Below, piece after piece: positions 24,106 to 32,618 of a stretch of DNA of 33,082 nt. The notes beneath the pieces were generated by a model that did not search any database, had not been told where the DNA came from, and saw only the letters and a program-made list of their open reading frames with translations. The position numbers were made by a program, and so were the translations under genes. The first letter of the stretch is position 1, and every line of letters begins with the position of its first letter. Source of the DNA: an uncultured Pirellula sp. (GTDB lineage Bacteria; Planctomycetota; Planctomycetia; Pirellulales; Pirellulaceae); contig CAIYZV010000240.1 in NCBI GenBank assembly GCA_903930765.1, positions 1 through 33,082 on the forward strand, in the 5' to 3' direction.

Positions 24106-25575
24106 TCACCGAGCCATTTCGGGCGATATCTCATCCGCATTGTTGTTACGGACGATTTTGGATGCCCGATAGGTCAGGGACTCCGCAACCCACTGCACGT
24201 AGGATCGGTCGAAATCGCTTAATCGTTCCATCGGAACCGTTGTGTACTTGCCGTTCTCTTTGAGCAAGCGTACTTTGTCGCCGAAGATGACTGCCACCCG
24301 AGCTTGGATGGAATAGGCTCCGGTGTTATCCGTCCAATTTCGGAACTCGGCGCCTTGGAACTTCGTAGGAGGCACAAACGTTTTGGATCGGAAGATGCGA
24401 TCCAACTCATCTTCAATCCCGGCTCCCTTACCCTTTTTGGGTTCTTCTTCATTGAGTCGGAACTGACCACCATTCTTTTCCGCCCCTTCGTTGCGTACTT
24501 TCGATTCCGGCGTCGATACACCCGCCGGCTTGCCCGTTACTCCCGTCGGCTTGACCGATTCTCCCGTCGGCTTAACCGTAGAACTATTCGATGCATTCCC
24601 GGCATCCGATGGACGTGGAGCAGGTGGACTGACGCGGTCGATCGATGGTCCGAAATTCACAGGCTTGCCGAAAAGGTCATCGATGCTTTCTTCGATCTTT
24701 TTGGCAGGCTCTTCGGTATTTTTTGCAGCATCTTCCGTGTCGGAATCCTTCAAGGCTTTCGCCGAAGGTTTTTTCGAATCAGGGGCGGCGGCTCTCGGTG
24801 CACCGAATAAATCGTCGATGGAAGGCTCGGGTTCCACGAGATCCTTCGCGTCACTGTCCTTACCCTCAGGTTCCTCCATCTCAGGCTGATCGGCAACTGC
24901 CGGTTCAACCACTTCAGTTTCCGACGGTGCAGGATCGGGGTCGCCATCGTCGGCCATGGGTTCGGGCTCTGAGCTTGCGGGCTTTTCGTCGACCTCCCGA
25001 GGCTTGGTCTCGTCCGCTTCCGGCTCATCCTCTCCCTTGCCATCCTCTCCCTTGCCATCCTCTCCCTTGCCATCCTCTCCCTTGCTGTCCTCTCCCTTGC
25101 TGTCGTCTCCCTTGCTGTCGTCTCCCTTGCTGGCGTCGCTGGGGATAATGGGGACGGGAGCAACCGGTGCAGAAGGGGCTGCTGCTGCCTCGCTCTTCAT
25201 TTTCGGGTCAACGGCTGGCTTTGCATCTGGTTTCGCGTTCGATGGTTCCTCGGCCGGAGTCGCAGGTTCAACCGGAGTCGCAGGCTCAATACCTGTCCAA
25301 GGAACCGACTTGTCAGGCGCAACCGCTGGCGCGTCGGGAACACAGGCGCAGCAGGGGCTCGAGGACGTTTGGGAGATTCCCACTTCCCCACAAGTGCTGC
25401 AGGCGTCGATGCTCACCGCCGCCGTTTCTACTTCGCAAACGGGGACCGACTTGCAGCTCGGTCGATGCATCCACCGCTCCATCCAGCGACCGGCAAAGGC
25501 TGAATTGAACGGAGTGAAGATGCTCAGGCTGACAACAATCGCCAGTCGAACCCATGACTTGAATGGTTTGGACAT
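24106..25575 (-). CDS. Exported SHD1-domain protein with a long acidic repeat linker
   Basis: I place the start at the ATG 25573-25575 (489 aa), because it opens a clean signal peptide (SWVRLAIVVSLSIF, ending in N-S-A-F-A-G); the upstream extension to 25674 is open but not signal-like. A Cys-rich segment follows (about 45-80: CKSVPVCE, CSTCG, CCACVPD). The middle is a long P/A/E/D/K-rich region with seven copies of a 5-aa KGEDG/KGDDS-type unit. The C-terminus (about 395-460) is an SHD1 domain: FRNWTDNTGAYSIQARVAVI, then KVRLLKENGKYTTVPMERLS and D..YV. SHD1 domains are frequent in planctomycete exported proteins; their ligand in bacteria is not known. The linker is probably extended and highly charged. 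Confidence 0.88.
   Translation of the reverse strand: MSKPFKSWVRLAIVVSLSIFTPFNSAFAGRWMERWMHRPSCKSVPVCEVETAAVSIDACSTCGEVGISQTSSSPCCACVPDAPAVAPDKSVPWTGIEPATPVEPATPAEEPSNAKPDAKPAVDPKMKSEAAAAPSAPVAPVPIIPSDASKGDDSKGDDSKGEDSKGEDGKGEDGKGEDGKGEDEPEADETKPREVDEKPASSEPEPMADDGDPDPAPSETEVVEPAVADQPEMEEPEGKDSDAKDLVEPEPSIDDLFGAPRAAAPDSKKPSAKALKDSDTEDAAKNTEEPAKKIEESIDDLFGKPVNFGPSIDRVSPPAPRPSDAGNASNSSTVKPTGESVKPTGVTGKPAGVSTPESKVRNEGAEKNGGQFRLNEEEPKKGKGAGIEDELDRIFRSKTFVPPTKFQGAEFRNWTDNTGAYSIQARVAVIFGDKVRLLKENGKYTTVPMERLSDFDRSYVQWVAESLTYRASKIVRNNNADEISPEMAR
25028..25132. repeat. 15-bp tandem repeat, seven copies, in the SHD1 protein
   Basis: Seven units of the TCCTCTCCCTTGCCA type run from 25028 to 25132: three exact, two ending CTG and two beginning TCG. 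The grading from one end to the other shows stepwise expansion. They encode the charged 5-aa repeats of the linker. Confidence 0.95.
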
Positions 25576-26075
25576 GGTCCAGCAACGCTCCCATTTGCAA
25601 TCGAATGCACCTCGAACGAGACGGCAACCGGATGCGAGCGTTACCGGATGCAAGGCAACGCAACTTTCGTCCACGACTGTGGCAAAAGCTACCGATTGGA
25701 TAAACTAGGAGGTCGGCACGCCGTTTCCGAAACAGAAATCTCTTCGCAAGAATTTGGGATGACTTCCGATCGAGAGTTCGGGTCACGCCGACAGTAACAA
25801 AGAATCCGCAGTCCGGTTTCCCACCCACGGATCCCAAAACCCCTAAGTCCTCATTGCTTCATGAACCGCAAGGCTCACCATAATGCTAGACTATTTCAGC
25901 CTCAACCTACTCCAACTCAGGCAGCCACCCCCAGTCGCACGAATGTTCTTTGGCCCCTCCAAGGAACATCAGCCCTTCGGTTGCTCTGGCTAGCGGGTTC
26001 TGTAGCCTGATCGCGCTGAGCTTGAATCGCACAGCGTGAGTGGGTCGAGGGATTTGCCATTGTAGGGAGTTAGGT
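25576..26075. other. Divergent intergenic region with a strong stem-loop
   Basis: This 500-bp gap lies between the SHD1 gene (-) and the histidine kinase (+). Short frames cross it (for example 25907-26116, -), but none has an SD or a recognisable domain. A 10-bp stem-loop is at 25944-25968. I could not place either promoter with confidence. Confidence 0.5.
25944..25968 (+). repeat. Stem-loop upstream of the histidine kinase gene
   Basis: TGTTCTTTGG (25944-25953) and CCAAGGAACA (25959-25968) form a 10-bp stem with one G-U pair and a CCCCT loop. No T-run follows. It lies 107 bp before the kinase start and may be in its leader RNA. Confidence 0.65.
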
Positions 26076-28022
26076 TTGCTCAAGAGTTTATTGAGAAGTT
26101 GGTCGCTCGAACGCAAATGCCTCCTGTTTTTGGGCTTGGCATTGCTCGTTTCGCTCGTCCTCGGTTTTTTTGCCGTCCAGTTCGTGGCGGAACGGTTGGT
26201 GATCGAAGCGACCCGTCAATCGGCCAGAGATTACGCGAACGCCGTGATTGGGCTCAAGCATGTCGCATGGAACGAGCCAACCCTCAACGAAAATGAACTG
26301 GCCAAGAATGAAAACGTACCCAGGGGGGGAGATCTCGAGAAAAGCCGCTCTGACTTGATGCGATGGGTTCGCGAAACCACCCTACAATCCCGATTTGAAT
26401 ACTCGATCTTTCGGATCAATGATGGCCTCGAGCATCGTTATCTTCCCGACCCAGTCGCGACCGATGGAAATTTAACCCGCTTAGTCAAACTCCATGCGCG
26501 ATTGGCGGAACAAGACAGTTTGGCGATGGAAGCAGCGGCGGCGAACGCCCAACGGGAAAACCAAGGGGCTCCCCCAGTGGCTCCTTCGGCAGATCGTAGT
26601 GCATCGGGTACTGCCGGAAGCGGAGAACCGTCCGCCCCCTTGCCCACGCCCCCGACAAGCCCCTTGGCAACCTTGGCAAATCCTACCAAGCATGTGTTTG
26701 AAGAAGCTGGACCCATCGACGGATACTTCTACTACTACCATCCGATCACCTTCGATCGCACATGCATCATCTGCCACGTCAAACTGCCCACCTCCATCGA
26801 TACTCCCGCCAGCGCTTCGATCGATCCATTTCGAGTCGTACTGGTCAAATTGCCTTACAGCGAAACAAGGATCTGGCGGATTTGGAGTTACTCCCTCCTC
26901 TCGTCGATCGGTATCGCCACACTGGCACTCTCCCTGTTTTTTATCCACTGGGTCCTAAAACGCCTGGTAATCAATCCGCTCTCGGAGCTCAAATTGGTGA
27001 GCGAAGAGATCACTAGCGGCAAACAAGACGTCAAATTCCGGGTCGATACCGACGATGAGTTCGCGGATCTCTCCGAATCCTTCAACCGCATGCTTCGGCA
27101 CTTGACGGAGACCCAGGTCCAATTGCAAACGGTCAATCAGGAATTGGATTTGCGAGTGGATGACCTTGCCAGCGTGAACCTGCAACTGTTCGAAGCCAAC
27201 CGCCTGAAGGGTGAGTTCATGGCCAACATGAGCCATGAACTGCGCACTCCGTTGAACAGCATTCTCGGGTTTAGCGAAGTCCTCGCAGGCATCGAAACAC
27301 TAACTGACAAGCAACATCGGTGGGTGTCCAATATTCAGAACAGCGGTCGTATCCTCCTGGAAATGATCAATGACATTTTGGACCTCGCCAAAGTAGAAGC
27401 GGGCAAGATGGAGGTGCGTCCTACCGAATTTTGTTTGCTGACCGTGATGCAAGCACAAGCCGACTTGTTTCGCAAAATGGCTGAGGACAAAAATATCGAT
27501 ATTCAAATCGACTCGAGTCAGAACGAGATGAAGATCGTGCAGGACCAAGGCAAACTGGCACAGATCCTTACAAACCTCCTGTCCAACGCAATTAAGTTCA
27601 CTCCGGAGGGAGGACTAGTTACTCTCGCTTGCGACTGGACCAACGACGATGAGTTCTTCATGTCGGTTTCCGATACCGGTGTCGGAATCGCTCCCGACGA
27701 TCATGAGATCATCTTCGAAAAATTCCGCCAAGCAAGCTTGGCAACCGGCATGGACTCGCTCACGCGCGAGCATTCAGGAACCGGACTTGGGCTTTCGATT
27801 GTTCGAGAATTGTGTAGGCTCCTTGGAGGCGACATCACTCTGACGAGCCAACTCGGGCATGGGAGTTCGTTCCGGGTCGTCATGCCGAGGCGTTACACGC
27901 CTAGCGTGCCAACCCCATCGATCCAAGCTCCTGCCCCGAACTCAAAGACTATCGCGTCGAACACTACCGCGTCGAACACTACCGCGTCAAACACCACCGC
28001 GTCGAAGACAACTGCCGAATAA
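26076..28022 (+). CDS. Membrane sensor histidine kinase with a CXXCH heme-type motif in its sensor domain
   Basis: The TTG at 26076 is chosen because AGGGAG (26064-26069) is six bases upstream; it gives 648 aa. Helix 1 (about 14-36) and helix 2 (271-293) bracket a periplasmic domain of about 235 residues. That domain has a disordered A/P-rich insert (150-205) and then YFYYYHPITF-DRTCIICHVKLP with a CXXCH at 230-234, the c-type heme attachment motif, as in DUF3365 (Tll0287-like) sensors. HAMP (294-346) and a coiled coil lead to the HisKA box MSHELRTPLN (His387) and an HATPase domain (Asn504, DTGVGIAP, SGTGLGLSIV). The C-terminus carries four SNTTA-type repeats. It is 33 bp before rph. No cognate regulator is adjacent. 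Confidence 0.94.
   Translation: MLKSLLRSWSLERKCLLFLGLALLVSLVLGFFAVQFVAERLVIEATRQSARDYANAVIGLKHVAWNEPTLNENELAKNENVPRGGDLEKSRSDLMRWVRETTLQSRFEYSIFRINDGLEHRYLPDPVATDGNLTRLVKLHARLAEQDSLAMEAAAANAQRENQGAPPVAPSADRSASGTAGSGEPSAPLPTPPTSPLATLANPTKHVFEEAGPIDGYFYYYHPITFDRTCIICHVKLPTSIDTPASASIDPFRVVLVKLPYSETRIWRIWSYSLLSSIGIATLALSLFFIHWVLKRLVINPLSELKLVSEEITSGKQDVKFRVDTDDEFADLSESFNRMLRHLTETQVQLQTVNQELDLRVDDLASVNLQLFEANRLKGEFMANMSHELRTPLNSILGFSEVLAGIETLTDKQHRWVSNIQNSGRILLEMINDILDLAKVEAGKMEVRPTEFCLLTVMQAQADLFRKMAEDKNIDIQIDSSQNEMKIVQDQGKLAQILTNLLSNAIKFTPEGGLVTLACDWTNDDEFFMSVSDTGVGIAPDDHEIIFEKFRQASLATGMDSLTREHSGTGLGLSIVRELCRLLGGDITLTSQLGHGSSFRVVMPRRYTPSVPTPSIQAPAPNSKTIASNTTASNTTASNTTASKTTAE
27954..28013. repeat. 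15-bp tandem repeat, four copies, at the kinase C-terminus
   Basis: GCGTCGAACACTACC is exact at 27954-27968 and 27969-27983 and diverged at 27984-27998 and 27999-28013. It encodes ASNTT repeats just before the stop codon, outside the catalytic domain. Confidence 0.92.
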
Positions 28023-28055
28023 TCCTCAAGGCTTCCATAGAAACCCCTCATTGCC

Positions 28056-28760
28056 ATGAACTCCATCCGTCCCGTTTCCGTCGAACGCCACTTCACCAAA
28101 CAAACCCCAGGAAGCGTCTTGTACCGTTGTGGGAACACTGTGGTATTGTGCACCGCGAGTCTCGAGGAACGTGTTCCAGAATGGATGGCAGGGCGAGGGA
28201 AAGGCTGGATCACCGCTGAGTACAACATGCTACCTGGGAGCACCCCTCAGCGAAAACCTCGAGAACGCTCTGGGAAAGTCGATGGTCGAACCACCGAGAT
28301 CCAACGCTTGATCGGACGCTCCTTTCGAGCAATCGCGGACCTCAACAAACTGGGGGAACGCTCATTAACCATCGACTGCGATGTCCTTCAAGCCGACGGA
28401 GGGACGAGAACTGCATCGATCACAGGTGGCATGATCGCACTCATCGATGCCGTCAATTCTGTCTTTAAAGGTGTCCCAGTCGACCGTTACCCTCTTACCG
28501 ATTCGGTCGCTGCCATCAGTGTCGGTATCGTCGACGGAAAGCCGTCCCTCGATCTCGACTACGAACGGGATGTGCGCGCGGATGTCGACATGAATGTGGT
28601 GATGACGGGCAAACGCCGCTTCGTGGAAATCCAAGGGACCGGCGAGGAAGCTACCTTTGATGACGCCGAGCTTGCACAACTTCTAAGCCTTTCGAAACTC
28701 GGGATCGCAGAACTCAACGAGATCCAAAAGAGCGCCCTCGGGGCTGACTGGCCTTGGTAA
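28056..28760 (+). CDS. rph: RNase PH
   Basis: RNase PH is a phosphate-dependent 3'-5' exoribonuclease that trims tRNA 3' ends and forms a hexameric ring. The 234-aa protein has the family signatures GSVLYRCGNTVVLCTAS, GWITAEYNMLPGSTPQRKPR, GKVDGRTTEIQRLIGRSFRA, DCDVLQADGGTRTASITGG and the C-terminal DLDYERDVRADVDMNVVMT. The N-terminus starts directly at IRPV and lacks about eight residues of the usual MR..DGR..DQLRP opening; an in-frame upstream start is not available. No SD is evident, so translation may depend on coupling with the kinase gene 33 bp upstream. It converges with the ABC-F gene. Confidence 0.95.
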   Translation: MNSIRPVSVERHFTKQTPGSVLYRCGNTVVLCTASLEERVPEWMAGRGKGWITAEYNMLPGSTPQRKPRERSGKVDGRTTEIQRLIGRSFRAIADLNKLGERSLTIDCDVLQADGGTRTASITGGMIALIDAVNSVFKGVPVDRYPLTDSVAAISVGIVDGKPSLDLDYERDVRADVDMNVVMTGKRRFVEIQGTGEEATFDDAELAQLLSLSKLGIAELNEIQKSALGADWPW

Positions 28761-28848
28761 GTCATCGAACGGCCGCTAGCTAGTCGCACGTCGCGTCGGA
28801 CTAAAAAATCACTCTTGGGGAACTGCGATCACGCCTCACATGGATGCG

Positions 28849-30669
28849 TTATACGTCCCTCACACCGAGTTCATCCCAACGACGCAATGCTTCCTCGAGC
28901 AATCGCTCGATCTCCGTGAGCCTTGCTTGGTCCTTTGCCAGGATCGGGGCCGCTTGCTTGAAGTAATCGGGCTCACCCATCTTCTCATGCATAGTGGCTT
29001 GCTCCGATTCCAGTTGTTCAATCTTGTCTGGGAGCCCATCGAGCTCCTGCTTTTCCTTGTAACTCAACTTCTTGGCTGCCGTCTCGCTGCGGCCTGACGC
29101 AACCACCGAGGCTACCGGATTGGCCATTGCCGAAGGAAACGCAGAACACGACATCGGCAATTTCACAGAAGAAGATTTCTGACGGAGCCAATCGTCGTAC
29201 CCGCCGACATACTCCTTGATGCCCGTCTCTTCAAAGACCAGCATGCTCGTCACCACGTTATTGAGAAACGCGCGATCGTGGCTGACCACGAGCAATGTAC
29301 CTTCGTATTCCACCAATCGCTCTTCGAGCAATTCCAGAGACTCTGCGTCGAGGTCGTTCGTCGGTTCGTCCATCACCAACATATTCGCCGACTGCGCAAA
29401 TAGTTTCGCGAGCAACAAACGATTCCTCTGCCCGCCCGAAAAGTACCGAATCCTGGAACGAGCCTGTTCGGGTGTGAACAGAAAATCCTGCAAGTACCCG
29501 ATGACGTGCTTGGATTTCCCCCCGATGGTGATCGTCGTGCGTCCAACTCCAACATTCTCTTCTGCGGTCTTCTCGGGGTCCAGGATATCTCGAGTTTGAT
29601 CAAAGTAAGCCATCTCAAGCTTCGTTCCGAGTCGTACGGATCCTGAAATTGGGGCCAATTGTCCGAGCAATCCTTTCAGGAGCGTTGATTTACCAACCCC
29701 ATTGCGTCCTAAGATCCCGATCTTGTCACCTCGCATGATCGTCAGATCCATAGGTGGAACGATCACTTGATCGTCGTATCCGAACGAAGCTTGTTTCAAA
29801 TCGCAAACCAACATCCCGCTTCGCTCTCCCGAATCGATCGACAGCTTCATACTGCCGACCTTGGACGGACGTTGTGAACGCACCCGCCGCATCTCCTCGA
29901 GACGCCGCACGCGCCCCTCATTCCTGGTGCGCCGCGCTTTGACCCCAGTTCGAATCCATGCCTCTTCCTCCGCCAGCCTTTTCTCGAAAAGCGCATCTTG
30001 TTTCTCTTGCGCGAGCAACGCTTGTTCTTTGCGATCGAGAAAGGTTGGATAATCGCAAACCCAGTCGAAGAGCTTTCCCCGGTCGATTTCCAAAATGCGT
30101 TTGGCAAGCTTGGTGAGGAACGCGCGGTCGTGGGTGACGAATATCAAGGTGGCAGGAATCGTGGCCAGAAAACCCTCTAGCCAAGTGATTGCGTCGATGT
30201 CCAAGTGGTTGGTGGGCTCGTCCAGGAGCAATACATCGGGAGACGACACCAACGCTCGACCGAGCAACGTGCGTCGCTTCAATCCTGTGGACAGCTTGGA
30301 AAAATCAGCCTCTCGCTGCAACTCCAACTGACCGCAAGTCCGCTCGAGGACCTGCTCTTTTTTCCATTCATTCTCGGGAAACGCCAATTCTTCAGGCAAC
30401 CCCATCGCGATCACTTGCTCGATGGTTCCCTCGATTCCATCCGGGACGTCTTGAGGCACCCACGATACGACCGTCCCTGGCTCCATTTCAATGCACCCGG
30501 AATCGGGGACTTCGATGCCGGCTAGGAGTCGCAACAACGTCGTCTTGCCGCTGCCGTTGCGTCCGAGCAAACCGATCTTCTCGCCACGATCAATCCGAGC
30601 CGAGACGGAATCGAGAAGCGTTGGACCTCGATAGCCTATGGTCAATTCCTGGATGGTGATCTGAGCCAT
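28849..30669 (-). CDS. uup: ABC-F ATPase of the Uup type
   Basis: The 606-aa protein has two fused ABC domains, no membrane part and a C-terminal coiled coil, as in Uup; ABC-F proteins act on ribosomes or in DNA-linked functions, not transport. Domain 1 has Walker A GRNGSGKTT (36-44), signature LSTGLKRR (126-133) and Walker B LLLDEPTNHLD (147-157). The linker is long and Arg-rich. Domain 2 has Walker A GRNGVGKST (about 321-330), FDQTRDILDPEKTAEENVG typical of Uup, signature FSGGQRNR (about 407) and MDEPTNDLD. The first signature is LSTG rather than LSGG. The coiled coil (about 530-600, KLSYKEKQELDGLPDKIEQL) is the Uup DNA-binding-type tail. Confidence 0.93.
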   Translation of the reverse strand: MAQITIQELTIGYRGPTLLDSVSARIDRGEKIGLLGRNGSGKTTLLRLLAGIEVPDSGCIEMEPGTVVSWVPQDVPDGIEGTIEQVIAMGLPEELAFPENEWKKEQVLERTCGQLELQREADFSKLSTGLKRRTLLGRALVSSPDVLLLDEPTNHLDIDAITWLEGFLATIPATLIFVTHDRAFLTKLAKRILEIDRGKLFDWVCDYPTFLDRKEQALLAQEKQDALFEKRLAEEEAWIRTGVKARRTRNEGRVRRLEEMRRVRSQRPSKVGSMKLSIDSGERSGMLVCDLKQASFGYDDQVIVPPMDLTIMRGDKIGILGRNGVGKSTLLKGLLGQLAPISGSVRLGTKLEMAYFDQTRDILDPEKTAEENVGVGRTTITIGGKSKHVIGYLQDFLFTPEQARSRIRYFSGGQRNRLLLAKLFAQSANMLVMDEPTNDLDAESLELLEERLVEYEGTLLVVSHDRAFLNNVVTSMLVFEETGIKEYVGGYDDWLRQKSSSVKLPMSCSAFPSAMANPVASVVASGRSETAAKKLSYKEKQELDGLPDKIEQLESEQATMHEKMGEPDYFKQAAPILAKDQARLTEIERLLEEALRRWDELGVRDV

Positions 30670-30688
30670 CGATCGCTGCTGCTCTTAG

Positions 30689-30752
30689 TTAGTTATGGGC
30701 TTGGTTAGTTACGGGCTTGGTTGTTTACGGGCTTGGTTGTTTACGGGCTTGA
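30689..30752. repeat. 16-bp tandem repeat, four copies, in the ABC-F upstream region
   Basis: Copies at 30689, 30705, 30721 and 30737 follow TTRKTTAYGGGCTTGG with one or two changes each. The array starts 20 bp upstream of the ABC-F ATG, so it falls in its leader or promoter. Confidence 0.95.
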
Positions 30753-30994
30753 TTGAAACGCGAAATTCCAATGCGGATTCGCTCGGTGCTCGAAGAATAC
30801 TTGCGGCGGATATTTGAGAACGAAAACGCATCCCACGCAAACCCAAACACTGAGGATTGCCCACTAGTTTTCAATGCGATCGCACCGCGAGAGAGACACA
30901 ACCCATCTCAGGGACTCAGTAGATGCCTACGATCCAGCGAAAAAGGGGCGAACCCAACCTCGCCTTGGGAAACTCCAAGTAGATGGGGATACAG

Positions 30995-31026
30995 CTTATT
31001 ACTTATCACTTAATGCTTACCGCTTA
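30995..31026. repeat. Heptamer array CTTANNN, five copies
   Basis: CTTA occurs at 30995, 31002, 31009, 31016 and 31023, exactly every seven bases, with variable NNN between. On the minus strand this is TAAGNNN five times, directly after the TAA stop of the SnoaL-like gene, which puts stops in all three frames. Confidence 0.8.
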
Positions 31027-31029
31027 TTT

Positions 31030-31587
31030 TTACTGCTTCGACGCAGACGTGTGATCGTGGATAATCTTCCATCCATCATCGAACTTTTGCCAAACCAGTG
31101 AGAAATTCCCATCGATTGGCTGCCCCCGTTCCAGCTTCCACCGGCCCAAAGTCAAAGCCGCTTTATCTCCGACCAGACGGGTTTCCAACTCCGAGAAGGT
31201 TAACTGGCCCATCGTGGCTCGATCAGGGTATCGGGCCACGTATCTGTCGCGTGTGGCCTCCCAACTCCTGGTGACATTCCCGCCTGAGCTGAAGGTCAAT
31301 TCGGGCGATTTCCAATACGCTTCCATAAACGTGGGGATGTCTCCTCGATTCCAAGCAGCCGATTGATCGAACATCAAGCGATGGATCGAATCGACTTCGG
31401 CTTTGTTGGCCGGCCCCGCTGCGACCGTAATTGGCTCCGCTGCGACCGTAATTGGCTCCGCTGCGACCAACTCCGAATGCTGTGATTGAAGCGATACCTC
31501 ATGGGGCCAAAAACCTCCAATCGTCACCAGACCAGCAACTCCAGCCACGACGCTTATCCGTTGCGCACGACGATGTATACAAAGCAT
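31030..31587 (-). CDS. Exported SnoaL/DUF4440-like (NTF2-fold) protein
   Basis: The ATG at 31585-31587 gives 185 aa and has AGGGGAT about eight bases upstream; a longer frame to 31620 has no such site. The N-terminus has basic residues and a hydrophobic stretch (ISVVAGVAGLVTIGGF), a signal peptide or anchor. An AAEPITV duplication forms the linker. The rest matches the NTF2-like fold of DUF4440/SnoaL proteins: IHRLMFDQSAAWNRGDIPTF, MEAYWKSPELTFSSGG, LTLGRWKLERG, then FSLVWQKFDDGWKIIHDHTS. Family members include isomerases and unassigned binding proteins; no catalytic residues can be claimed here. Confidence 0.88.
   Translation of the reverse strand: MLCIHRRAQRISVVAGVAGLVTIGGFWPHEVSLQSQHSELVAAEPITVAAEPITVAAGPANKAEVDSIHRLMFDQSAAWNRGDIPTFMEAYWKSPELTFSSGGNVTRSWEATRDRYVARYPDRATMGQLTFSELETRLVGDKAALTLGRWKLERGQPIDGNFSLVWQKFDDGWKIIHDHTSASKQ
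31416..31457. repeat. 21-bp in-frame tandem duplication
   Basis: The unit beginning CCGCTGCGACCGTAATTGG is exact at 31416-31436 and 31437-31457, with a partial third copy following. It duplicates AAEPITV in the linker of the SnoaL-like protein. Confidence 0.92.
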
Positions 31588-31853
31588 GGCGATATCCCCT
31601 TTCCAAACGATGCAGTTCACAGGACCGTGTGGTTACCGGTTGGCCGGCTAGAGATTAGCCCTCGCGAACGATCTCCACCAGCGAAACCATGGATGCGGTC
31701 TAGTAGGCAGTCTAGTAGAAAGAGGACACGGTCACAATCCAACAGTCCTCAACAGATCGATCTGTGGCACCCCAATTCAACGCATTGGGGCAGAAAAAGC
31801 CATCGATATCCAGCGGCGCGAGGCTGAAAGCTGGCTTCACTGTAGGCAAGACG

Positions 31854-32618
31854 TTAGAAGAGGCCTGGTATCAATCGGTACCGAACTCGCCCCATGTAAC
31901 GCGCATAGTCAGGGTCGCGGCTGAGGAGCCTTTCTTCCGCCAAGATCCGAGGGATCTTGATCGAATACAGCATCGAGAAAATCAACAGATTCCAAACGCT
32001 GGGATTGAGCATAAAGAATCCCAGATGCAACATCACATAACCGAAGTAAATCGGGTGCCTTACAATCCGATAGGGACCGCTGGAACAAATTCCCCGATTC
32101 GCAGCGACCACGCCAAATCGACGCCCCAAGGTCAGCTTAGCGAACAATTGCATCGATAGTCCTACGATGGTCAAACAAACAGCGATCGAGTGCCAGGACT
32201 GCGGTTCGGTAAAGCATGGACGCGCCAGCAGCGACAAGCATGTTGCTGAAAACGCCAACGCCCAGTCCTGGGTTCGGAGAGACAAATCCTTGGCGGAACG
32301 CCGGCACAGTACCAATATCACCATCATGGTTTCGGTGATCAAAAGCATCGCGTCGCCGATGGCGACCGATCCGCCACGGGCCACGGCGCTGGAGATGGAC
32401 TGAACCAAGGAGTTCAGAAAGCTGCCGAACAAGATCAGAATGACAAGCTTCTCAACAGCGTCGAGGACTTGAGCTCGCAAGGCTGGAACGGCCCACCACG
32501 CACCCCATCCTTCGGAACATGCAAACTGAGGCTCGGTGCAACCCGACACCGAGTTTGTCGAAAGCGAACCACTGGGATCCATGGGGAAAGTGGATGTTGT
32601 CGTTGCCGTTGCGTTCAT
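31854..32618 (-). CDS. Isoprenylcysteine carboxyl methyltransferase-like membrane protein
   Basis: The 254-aa protein has a polar N-terminus of about 40 residues, then several membrane helices (for example LVILILFGSFLNSLV and AMLLITETMMVILVL). The C-terminal part carries the ICMT/PEMT-type SAM-binding signature: GPYRIVRHPIYFGYVMLHLG followed by a membrane segment and EERLLSRDPDYARYMGRVRY. Bacterial members of this group methylate small molecules or lipids and mostly have unknown substrates; no prenylated protein is implied. It is divergent from metK, the gene that makes the methyl donor, which may be chance. No clear SD is seen, so the start is uncertain; another possibility is an ATG at residue 13. 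Confidence 0.88.
   Translation of the reverse strand: MNATATTTSTFPMDPSGSLSTNSVSGCTEPQFACSEGWGAWWAVPALRAQVLDAVEKLVILILFGSFLNSLVQSISSAVARGGSVAIGDAMLLITETMMVILVLCRRSAKDLSLRTQDWALAFSATCLSLLARPCFTEPQSWHSIAVCLTIVGLSMQLFAKLTLGRRFGVVAANRGICSSGPYRIVRHPIYFGYVMLHLGFFMLNPSVWNLLIFSMLYSIKIPRILAEERLLSRDPDYARYMGRVRYRLIPGLF

Larger units (their letters stand above)
30670..31029. other. Intergenic region with two repeat arrays
   Basis: This 360-bp region lies upstream of the ABC-F gene and downstream of the SnoaL-like gene, both on the minus strand. It contains a 16-bp array right at the ABC-F start (30689-30752) and a 7-bp periodic array at the end of the SnoaL-like gene (30995-31026). I see no gene in between. 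Confidence 0.6.

Noticed and set aside
25907-26116. Minus-strand 69-codon frame before the histidine kinase
   Set aside because: It has no SD or domain, overlaps the kinase start region and is explained by the stem-loop and chance openness.
28761-28848. Terminator between the convergent rph and ABC-F genes
   Set aside because: The only stem (TAGTC/GACTA) is 5 bp with a 13-base loop and is followed by A residues, not T, on the plus strand.
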